Assembly: GCA_013396995.1 (NCBI GenBank)
Contig: VWZP01008131.1
Location: forward strand, 496,001-560,000
Direction of reading: 5' to 3'
Length of the DNA stretch: 64,000 nucleotides
DNA from: Dicaeum eximium
Taxonomy: Eukaryota > Chordata > Aves > Passeriformes > Dicaeidae
In this document: one piece after another, positions 50,301 to 61,300 of the stretch
How the letters are laid out: every line of letters starts with the position of its first letter
How positions within the stretch are numbered: position 1 is the first letter of the stretch
Notes under the pieces: model-generated
What the model was told of the DNA's origin: nothing
The model's input: only the letters and a program-made list of their open reading frames with translations
Databases searched by the model: none
Program-made: the position numbers and the translations under genes

Positions 50301-52211
50301 ATACCACATCCTTGCAAGGATGAAGATGAACGGATGAAAGGACTCAGCTTTTCAATTGGGGTATAACTGTCCCAGATGTACTGACAGAAAAGTTGTGACC
50401 TCCTTGTGCTCCTGAAGCCAAAGCTGTGTTGGTGAGACAGTTTCTTGAGAGCAGGTTTGAATTGTGGGTGAGCCTCACACCTGAGCAGTTGTGTCACTTC
50501 CCTGGAGGGAGGGATCTGTGTTGGTGGCTCTGAGGTGAGCAGGCTGGTTCTGAAACGCTCCTGGGAGGTGCTGCAGCCCTGAGCTGCTCTGGGTAAATAG
50601 AGCAGTGAGCATTTACTGCTCCTTGGTGTGCTGTGTGTTGGAAGTGTGCCTGGGAGAGCCTACTGAGGCAATAAAGAGAGGGCTGCCATATTAAGTAAAA
50701 CCACATGGAGTAATTAAACACACTTTGCATTAAAACAGTTCCTTGTGAGTTCTTTCTTGCTGCATTGTTATGGATGAAGATGATACATCCTGTCTGCTGT
50801 TGCTGCTAACTAGTAAAAGATTGCAGATGAAAGCATATTGGGAGTATTATGGCTTTCTGTATGAGTTCTCTAGGTTTGATCATTTATTGCAGTGTCCTTT
50901 TATCACTGTTTTTTCATTCCCCTAGGTAAGCATATGGCACATAACAGGAATCCATTTTAGTTTGTTGAAGAGGCAGGATTCAAGAGTCTGGGTTAGCCTT
51001 CCATCTCTGCCTGTTTTGGCAATCTGCTTATATAATTCCTTAGAGGTGAACTAGCAGGACTCAGCTGTGTGATAGTGTTCAAGCTGTAGTGTATATTTTG
51101 CTGTAATTGCACAGGCATGCATTTCATAAGCTTTAAGTTCTTGATCTCCTGCAGACCAAAACCTGGGTGATGTTGCCTATGGAATGCTCTGGTGTGTTTG
51201 TTGTAACCTCTGGCAAAGCATTTCTTACGTTTCACTATGCATTGTTTGCTGAAGATTACTTGGTTTTGTCTGGTAAGGAGCAGTTTTCAGGCCATGTAGG
51301 ATGTTTTTCAGTAGTCTCTAAGCAGCTGGATACATGCAATTTTCCAGATTGCATTTAGGAAAATTGTACTGTTAAGGAAACTTAACCATCCAGGAGCCAC
51401 TCAGGCGGTCACACTCCACCATCCGAGCTGGGGATCATAACATAAAGCTGAATATTTAATAATGAAGAGACACTCCTACTGGATTGTCACACAGTAGATA
51501 ACAACCTAGTAGATAGTGTGATTTGATCCTGCATCTTTAGTGATATGGTAGAAAAAACTCTTTTTGAGGCTTGCATTTCTTTGCAGCAGAGGAAGAGCAG
51601 TCATCTTGAGACAGACTCAGGTGATCAGTTTGAGGCTCTTCTGTGCAGAGGTGAAGGACTTTTTAGTGGAGTTTCCCAGTCTCTTAAAACAATACTAAAT
51701 AAATGAAGTTTGACCTCTTTTCCACCTGTTTTCTTAATGATAGTGAAACCCCCCAGACAGGGCAAAAAGCTGAATGAGAACAAATCTCCATGTGGTGAGG
51801 AGTGGTCCACCAGCTGTACCCCAGGTTTTCCATGGTGGGGGAAGCAGAGTGTAAACAAGCCCTGGTGTTTTGTGTTCCTTAGAGTTGTGTGACTGAGGTT
51901 TTGCTGGTGTCACACTTGGCACTGATGGCAGCAGCTCCATCACTGTTAGCAGGTTTCTGAATTGCACTTCAGGGGCATCGTAAATCCCCGTGTAGTTAGA
52001 AACCAATTTAAATTCTCTGAGTTACTTTTGGAAAGCCTGCAGGGACACTCAGCTCTTCTGAACATACTTAGCCAGGATTTTGCTCAAATCTTTTAGTTTA
52101 TTAAAACCTTGATTCAGAATTATAAAAGAGGGAAATACTGGAATTAGTATTATAAAGCATTTTTTAAAGATACTGTCAGGTTCAAATGTTTTGACTTTGT
52201 TTTCCTTTCAG
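44320..52211 (+). other. CLSTN1: CLSTN1 intron 1 (about 7.9 kb, start inferred)
   Basis: It holds the downstream half of the CpG island, a T14 run (45653-45666), and a 56-57-bp tandem duplication at 49884-49996. The rest is AT-rich unique sequence. No exon is recognised in it. Confidence 0.55.
49884..49996. repeat. Diverged tandem duplication, 56-57-bp unit
   Basis: Two adjacent copies start GTTTTAAAATC at 49884 and 49940 and end TTTAAGCTT(C/T)AT. They differ at several positions, so the duplication is old. Confidence 0.85.
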
Positions 52212-52334
52212 TTAACAAGCATAAGCCATGGATTGAAACAACCTATCATGGCATAGTCACAGAAAATGACAACACGGTGCTCTTGGACCCCCCTTTAATA
52301 GCCCTGGACAAAGATGCACCTCTGCGTTTTGCAG
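52212..52334 (+). CDS. CLSTN1: CLSTN1 exon 2
   Basis: The acceptor is TTCCTTTCAG and the donor is GCAG|GTAAAG. The exon is 123 bases, phase 1 to 1, and encodes (V)NKHKPWIETTYHG to DKDAPLRFA. This is the mature N-terminus and start of the first cadherin repeat. Confidence 0.97.
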
Positions 52335-55300
52335 GTAAAGAATTCATCTGCATTTCTGGTGGAAGATGTGGAATTGCTTTCCTGGGGGCAAATGCTCTGT
52401 GTTAGCGTGTTTTCCCTAACAGCAGCAGAACATTTCAAAGCTTTTAGATCCTAGGAAACGTGTGTGAATGGACCAGTGTTTTATTTCAGGTTTGCAGCTG
52501 TATCCAAACCAGAAAGTACTCTGCTTCTTTCAGTTCCATGGTACATGGTAATTTTTCTGGTGGTTTATTTCTGTTTTGTTTTCATAGTATCTGTCCTTTT
52601 CCTCAATCTCTAGATTCCACATTTCACAGCATTCAGCGTGGGAGTTCTGAAACAATGATTTTCTTACCATTCTGAAGAGAGTTTTGGTTTCCTTAGCGTT
52701 TTTTATTTGTGTCTTAGTAGAGCAAAAATACTAATTAGTAGAATTTGGATTGCATGTCTATGATAAGTTTGCTTAACAGCCTAGGGTATTTTAAAAACTG
52801 AACAACTTCCTCTGGCTGAAGAAAAGGCTTTTCCTCCTCTAGCAAAGAATATAGAGAATGATACACAAGATATTTGCCAACTGTGGGCTGATTCTTCACT
52901 TTGAACATAGGACTGACAATTTTCTTATAAACTTCTGCAGATTTTTTTCATAAAACTTTTGTTTAGGAATACTATATTCATTAATTGGATGCAGTATTAT
53001 GGAAACTCCTTTTTAGAATTTGACAGTATTAGAAAGATGTGTTTGAAGAATACCATTGGGCATCTGCATGTATTTAAATTACATATAGGAGATAACACAA
53101 AAAATTGGATATTTGGAGACTCTTATTTGGCTAAGCAAAATTTGGGAGTTAAGACTCCTAGTGAAGTACCCCAAGGATGTGAGATGACCATTTTTAGGAG
53201 CACTGGTTTCACAGAGGAGGAGCTCTGAGCTGTTCCAGCCCTGCTGGAGCTGTGCTCCTGTGCTGGCACAGGCACTGCTGGTGCTCAGCCCCTCGGGGTG
53301 CTCCGTGTGGGAGCCACGGGCCAGGGACGGGAGGGTTAAACGCCTGCATCGGCCCCCACTGCTGTGCTCCTGCTTAGAAAGATAATTTATTCATGCTTCA
53401 AAAGGCTGGATATTTTAATTAATTGTGCCCTCTAGCTGAGCTGTGAAACTCCTGAACTGTCTGCAGATTTAAAGTACTTTAAGTAGAGCTTTTTTGCTTG
53501 ATTTCAATTTTGAGCATGTTGAAACATCTCGAAGCGAGTTCATTTAGATGCTTTGTAGTACGTGAACTGTGGGGCAAGTAAAAGGAACATTTTATTGCTT
53601 TGCTCACTCTGTGCGGTGGGTAGGATCCTAAAATTCCAAAAATAAGTGGGGTTATAGAAATGTTTATTTCTTGGGTTATTTGTATGGTTTTTAATCACTT
53701 CTCACTGCTTGAGAAGACGGTGACCATTCTTGTTCCTCACATTGTTCCTCAGTGAAAAAGGACACATTACAAATTGAATCATGTAGGAATTTGATCCTAA
53801 GTGGTTTTGCTGGGAAAAAAAAAAAAAAAAAAGGACAGTTACCTTTTTTTACTCTACGTTTATTGTTTGTGCCTAAAATCAGTCTGATGGCTGAAGCTCT
53901 CAGGCAGGGATTTCCCCTTTACTGTGCATAAAGGAACTGAATTTCTATTACATTTGAAACACACACTGTTATATCTGGAGGCCTTCACACAGCTGAATGT
54001 GCAGTGGAGGGTCTCATAGCCAGATGCTGCAAATGTTTCCCTTGGTTTTTTGATGTGTGTGTAACAGGCCTGCAGTCCCTCTTCCCCCACCCTTAGAGAA
54101 GTGGGCAGTTATTCATCAATATTCAGTATTGAAGATACCTTGTTCAGCAGTCGGTATTATTAAAAAAAGAAAAGGAGAAAACAAAGCCTTGGTCATATGA
54201 AATACTTCAAAATTCTGCAAATGAAAACCTGGAGTTAAAAGATTAAATTATATTTAACATAACTAAAACTCTAAAATTTTAACAGTAACAGCAAATCACC
54301 ACTGGAATTTTAAAATACAGTTTTTCCAAAGCTTTTCTGTGTAATGTGTGCATCTTTGCCTTTTCCTTATTTGCTCCCATTCAACCTTTCCTGTTACTGA
54401 CTTGGGTTTGTCTTTTTTCCCTTTAGAGAGTTTTGAGGTGACAGTCACCAAAGAAGGTGATAAAGGGTTCTTTCTATCCCTTTTATGAATATTAACCTAC
54501 TAACTTTGGTTATGAAATGGGGAATCAGCACTGAAACAGAAGATCCTGTCATGCTCTTTTGACCCATTTATTCTCCCAGTTTTTTTATATTTTAAAATAT
54601 ATTGATAAAAACTGTTATGTAACCAAACCCTTGGTTAGAAATATCTGTAAATCAGACATCCATTTGAACCACTTGAGGTTGTTGTACACTGTGTGGAGAC
54701 TGAAGAAGTTGTTTGGGGAAAATTAGCATTTTCTGATATTTTTCACTTACAGATCACTGCTTTGGGATAGTTGAAGTTTTCCACATGCTTTGTGAAGTAA
54801 TGCAGAAGTGCTGAAGCATTACAGCACCTTCCCTGCAGTACACACCTTCAGGACTGACTTCAGTGGTTTAAAATACGAATGAACCCCCTTTTTTTGAATA
54901 CCTCTAGACATGTTTTCATTAGGAGTGTGCTGTTGGTACTAAGAAACCACTGCAACTGTAATAGCAAAATAGTGGGGTTTGCTGATGTAAGAAAATCCCC
55001 ACCAAAATATAACAAGTTGCAGAGGTGAAAACACAGTATAGGTGGTCAGACAGTTTATTGAGCGGCTTTTGTTGTGTGCTGGGCTTACCCAGCTGTGCCA
55101 GCCGGGGTCTGGTAGTGCAGCTTAGGCTTAGATATGTTTAAAAATCATGTGCTGGGGACTTGTCTTCTAAGTTTGTAGGGTGAAGAGTTTGAATAGAAGG
55201 AAAGCCTTCTAAATGGCTCCCTGAGAGCTTCCTTGACTAACATTTGGCCCATGTTAGTAGATAGGTGTTGAAATGGATGCCTGAGAAGTTGGTATTTCTA

Positions 55301-58300
55301 CCTTTCTCATTCAGTAGTTTATTTTGATTCCCTGATTTTAGCCAGGTACATTGCACAGGAAGACTTTGTCCTTTGATCTGTTGACAGAATTTCTGTAATT
55401 ATGGTGCTGAACCTGTACTCGAAGCCCTCTCATCCCTTGACTTGTAACTGTGCATTTTAACTTCTTGCTCTGGTCAAAGTAAGCCAGCTGCCCAGCTACT
55501 GCCAGTAGCTTGGCATAGAAGGTATTACCAGTGGCCTTGGCTGTACGCTCACATGAGATCTACTCTTGCCCTAGAGCTGTCTCAAGTACTCCTGTGAAAT
55601 GCCTGTCTACATTTCTCTTTTTCTCTTTTGTACTCCTGCATGAATGGATGCAAAGTAAACAAGTTGCTTGGAAGGCAGACGTTTGCTTCTTTTTACTAAA
55701 ATTCCCAGAATTCACCCATTTTAAAGCACAGTGCTCTTGCTTTGTCCACAGACCCTCACAAACCCCTGGCTGCAAAATATTTGGTCATTTATTTTAAAAA
55801 TGTATCATCACGTTGACCAGTCCTAACCTGTCTTTACTTTAACTCTGTAGGTGAGATTTGTGGATTTAAAATCCACGGGCAAAATGTTCCCTTTGAAGCA
55901 GTGGTAGTGGACAAATCCACTGGTGAGGGGATCATACGCTCCAAGGAGAAGCTGGACTGTGAGCTGCAGAAGGACTACACCTTCACCATCCAGGCCTACG
56001 ACTGTGGGAAGGGACCAGATGGAGCAAATGCAAAAAAATCCCACAAGTAAGTCAGCCTGGGCTGGGCTGAGGGGAAGGTTGGCTCCCTGGGGTCTCCTGC
56101 TTGTGGTGGTTTGTGGTCTGTGTATTGAGAGTAAATGTGAACCAAGTGTTCATACTGGAGAGCTTTTCATGGAACTGCAGAAGGGGTCAGCTTGGAAGGG
56201 ATGACTGGGTCATCTGGTCCCACCTCCCTGCTCAAGCATTTGTGTTTCTATCATTTCCAGACAGCCTCACCAGAGATACCAAGATCAATAGCATGGGGCT
56301 CATCTTTGCCTACATTAAAGAATGGGAACAAAGCAGTCTTTAGCTTATCTTTATCTAAGGCAAAACCACAATATAAAATAGTCTCCAGAAAACCCACATG
56401 AGAATAACTGTTTGACACTCTGGTGTAAACATCTGCAGAGCGTGTGGGAGATGAGCAGTTGTGTGAGGCAAAGAGAGGGGCATACATAAGATGAGGAATA
56501 GAGTAGCAGAGGTCAGCTTGGTGACAAACAAAACCTTGCTGTTCTATAACTATACAAGGATTTGAATTTTATTTACAAATAACCAGTGATAGTAAACAAA
56601 ACCTAGAACTACATTGGATTATATAGCAGTACACTGAGGAACATCCACTGCTTTCCTAGTTAGGGTGGTTGAGAGTGTTGGGTTTATTAGTCCTTGGTCA
56701 CTTCTTTATGAGAGTTGGAATGCTGAAGGAAAAGAAGGGGAAAAGAAGAAGCTGATTTGGCAGAATCTGTAATACCCTAAAAGCATTTCTTTGAACAGGA
56801 GAAAAGTGACAGTCATTCAGAACCAGGTACAAATATTCCTGTTAATCAAACCCCAAGCCTTCACATTCATACAAGTAAGTGGACTGGAAGAAAAAAAGGC
56901 AAATGTAAAATACAGTTTTTTCCCTGTTTCAAGTACCCAGGAGACAGACCTTCAAAACAAGTTTTCTTTTCTTACTCCTTGGCTAGACCTAACTGTGTAA
57001 TTTTTTCAACAGATACTCTCTGGTAGTATAAATGCCATTTACCTTCATTTCAGTGGGATGTTAGATGGTGTGGGGAGACTGGGTCGAGGTTGGTTGGAGG
57101 GAGGCCATTTGGAGCACATGCACAGGAGCAGGGCAGGGGCAGAGCTGTCAGGCTGAAAGCTGCTGTGGCTCTGGAGGCAGAGGGGGAGCTGCAGTGTCCC
57201 CGTGCTGGCAGGAGCAGGGTTTGCAGTCCCTGGAGCCCTCTGCCTGTCCCTGCAGGGCCACAGTGCACATCCAGGTGAACGACGTGAACGAGTACGCACC
57301 GGTGTTCAAGGAGAAGTCCTACAAGGCCACGGTCATCGAGGGCAAGAGGTACGACAGCATCCTCAAGGTGGAGGCCGTGGATGCAGACTGCTCCCCCCAG
57401 TTCAGCCAGATCTGCAGCTACGAGATCGTGACTCCGGACGTGCCCTTTGCCATCGACAAGGACGGTGAGAGTGGCACCCACCCCGCTGCTCCCCGAGGGC
57501 AGGAGTCACCCTGCTCACTGAGCTGGGCCTGGGCCTGCCAGAGAATCAAACAGTGCAGTGTGATTCACCTGCACATGAGTTCATTCAAGTCTGTATCGAG
57601 TACAGAGATGGTACCTGGGTGCGTTTTATGCAGCAGTGACCCTGAAGAACTGTATTGATGTCTGACAATTGCCTTTTTTCTGTGTCAGGTTATATAAAAA
57701 ACACAGAAAAGTTAAGCTATGGTAAAGAGCACCAGTATAAACTGACAGTAACAGCCTATGACTGTGGGAAGAAGAGAGCTGCTGAGGATGTGTTGGTTAA
57801 AATTAGCATTAAGCCTACGTGCAAGCCTGGCTGGCAAGGTTAGTTTGCTGTCTTTCTTCTCTGCTTTTAACATTTGCTGGTACCTTCAGTTAAACATGAG
57901 GGATCTTTAATATTGTTTCTTTGGGTAAATATTCAGGCTGGAGCAAAAGGATAGAATACGAGCCTGGCACTGGTTCTTTGGCTCTGTTCCCTGGGATGCA
58001 TTTGGAGACATGTGATGAGCCAATAACCTCAGTTGAAGCTACGGTGGAGCTAGAAACCAACCATATTGGTAAAGGCTGTGATAGAGACACCTACTCTGAG
58101 AAATCCATCCACAGGCTCTGTGGTAAGAAGGCTTTTGTTAAAATAAGGGTGGTCTCTCTTGCTTACTAAACAGTTGAATTTGAAACAGATGGTGGTCTTT
58201 CAAATTTCTGTTTTCATTTGAGCATTTGTGTTGTAGGTGCTGCTGCTGGCACCGCTGAGCTGCTGCCCCCTCCCAGCAGTGCTGCTAACTGGACTGTGGG

Positions 58301-61300
58301 GCTGCCCACGGATAACGGCCACGACAGCGACCAGGTCTTCGAGTTCAATGGCACACAGGCTGTGAGGATTCCAGATGGAGTTGTCACAGTCAATCTGAAG
58401 GAGCCCTTCATGATTTCAGTGTGGATGAGGCACGGGCCTGGAACCAAAGAGAAAGAGACAATTCTGTGCAATTCAGACAAGACAGGTTTGTCAATACTTC
58501 AATTATAAACAGTCTTTTTGGTTGGTTGGTTTTTTATGTGCTCTGGCAGCGCGTGTGACAGTGTTTTCTCTACCTTAAGGTTTTCTTGGAATTGAAGTTT
58601 ACTTTAAAAATCACTGTTGTGCTTATGTTTAGGCTCGGGCTTAGATTATGTAGCTTCAGATTGGGCAGAGTTGTTTTTCTAATTCTGTTTCAGTTTACAT
58701 CATGCACTTCTTTTGCTGTGGTAGATTACTGATTCTGGCACTGCAGCCTCCAGTTTGCATCTCCAAAGATAGCCTTGTTCTTGATGCTGCCTAAAACATT
58801 AAGACACACATATCAGGTCTAGTGACAGCATTTGTTGCTGTATCTTTTTTTTTCCTTAGGAGGATATAATTTCTCTTTTTCCAGAGATGAATTTTTTTTT
58901 ATTCTGTGCATAATTTCACTCTCTGCTTATGATACAGAAACAGTAATTTGGAAAATGCCATTAATAAGAAGGAAATGTGATAACCCTGTTTCCATAATTG
59001 ACATTTGTAACAAAAAAAGCTCTTCTGTTTGCAAATAGAGCTCTTTTTCTGCTGCTGCCAGGTTTATCTCTGGTTCTTCAGTGCTGTGCCTTGGTTTAGT
59101 TTGGGTTTGGATGGAGACTTGTCTGTTCTGCAGCCTCATGGGTTCTTCATCAGTGTTTTGTATTATCTTACCATGCCTGATTTACTTCTGCATTGATTAC
59201 TGCCTGTCAGTGGCTGCTGTTTCAGTGTGCAATGGCAGAGCAGGTGGGTTTTGTTGGTACAAACAATCCCCAGCAGTCAGTAACTGTTCTGGCACTGCCA
59301 CACAGATATGAACCGGCACCACTACGCCCTGTACGTGCACAACTGCCGCCTGGTCTTCCTGTTCCGCCAGGAGCCCTCCGAGGGAAAAACCTACAAACCT
59401 GCTGAGTTCCACTGGAAGCTGAACCAGGTGAGCCTGCCAGCTGCTGGGGAGAGGGCTGGAGTGAAAGGCACTGACAGCTAACATCCCTGGCAGTGTACCT
59501 GGTAATAAATGCTTCTGCCACTCCAGACTCCTGACTGCTGTTCTGCAGAACCCAGCAGTGCTTGTTTTACTTGTGATCAAGTGGCAGATTCAGCTACACC
59601 TTTTCATCTTGAAGTAGAAAACATAGCATCAGTCTTACAGTTGTGACATCAGTTGTCTCCACTAAAAGCACTCTTAAGGTAGAGTGCATGAGAAAACAGG
59701 AGGGTATTTATTCCAGGTTGTTTATAGCATTCAAGTACTTCTGAGCATGTGACATTTTCTCAGTCCCCTGGATCTGTGATAAATAGTTGTGTCTTTCTAA
59801 CAGTTGCAGTTCTCAGCAAATACCTGTCCTTTGTCAAGTAAGGTTGTCTTGTAACAGTATTTCAGATGTAGATATGTATTGTTAGATTGAAATAATGCTG
59901 TTATTTAATATAAAAATTAAAGGAAAGGAAGTATATGCAGCTTCCTGTATTGGCAACAGAATAAAGAAACTTTATTAATGTTTGGCAGTCAGTTTGCTTT
60001 TCAGATGTGTACCGTGTGTGAAAGATCAGCTGTGTCTGTACAGGCTTGTAGTGTAGGTCGTTGGTACATCTGCATGTATGGTTATGTAAAACACAGCACC
60101 AGATCAGTTACTGAACTGAAATGGGAAAAAATGACAGAGTTTTTCAAACTCTCTCCTCTCAGGTGTGTGACAAAGAGTGGCACCACTACGTTGTCAACGT
60201 TGAATTTCCTGCAGTGTCTCTGTACGTGGATGGTGTTTCCTATGATCCTTTCCCAGTCACTGAGGATTACCCACTCCACCCTTCCAAGATAGAAACACAG
60301 CTGGTGGTTGGAGCATGTTGGCAAGGTAACTATTTACAGTTGTTAACACTTCCAATTAACTTTGTTTAATGAAATCTTTGTGGTTATCTAGAAGTACCCA
60401 GCAGATCTTTTTTAGTGCATGAAGTCTAACTTGTTTTGCCTCTTGCAGGTGGGTTTTGCTCCAAGCTGGTATCACATATTTCCTCTGAGTAATTTTTTCC
60501 ATGAGTGTTTGTTTTCTTGTTGGCCACAGGTGTGAAATACAAAGCTGCTCACCAGCCTGTATTCCATCAAACATGATTTTTGTGGTGGCCATGGGAACAC
60601 TGATAGCTTCTTTTTAATAGTAGCTGTAACAATACCTCATATACTTCAGATTACCGAGCAGAGCACTTCATGTCAAGTAGGTTGAAAAGCATCTTGTAGG
60701 AAAAATGTTCTCATCAATGGAAGCCTGTCCAGAAGACAGCTCTGCAGAGCAGCACAGCAGTGCTGTCTCTTGGGTATTTTACCATTTCTGCTTATAAAAA
60801 TAGACATCTGCTTTATTGTCTGCTCTGTTCAGGCTGCTCCAAGTTATATATACAGCTCCTCTTCAAGGAGAAAGAGATTTTATCCTTTCGAAGAAGTTCT
60901 TTTAACATCTGATAAATTAATACATGTGGTTCTATTATTGATTAAGAAATCTGTGTTGATAATGGCTTCTTTTGATCAGCTTTCAATACCTTTTGGTGAT
61001 TTACTGTATTAGTCTAGATCTCACATAAATTTCCCCTCAAATGGAGCAGTTGTTAGACTTGTGTCATCTCACTAAAGGTGGTTTGTGTGAGGTTTCCTCT
61101 CTGGGTTCAAGTGTTGTGCAGCTCTTGCTGGTGTCACTGCTGCCTGTGTGTGGGGCTCTTTGGGCTGTGCTGCCATGACTGTTCTTGTAACAGTGATGTG
61201 TCTTCCCTGCACTGCAGCTCTTCGTGTTTCCAAGAGCTCATAATCCTTGAGGAGCTGGGTCCAGCATAAGCAAACTTTGGGGGATGTGCTGCTTTGTATT

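Noticed and set aside
52959..53228. 89-codon frame in CLSTN1 intron 2
   Set aside because: There is no similarity to known proteins, and it sits inside a well-defined intron in AT-rich sequence.
53815..53832. A18 run as the tail of a processed retrocopy
   Set aside because: The sequence upstream shows no recognisable gene-derived coding sequence and no flanking target duplication that I could find.
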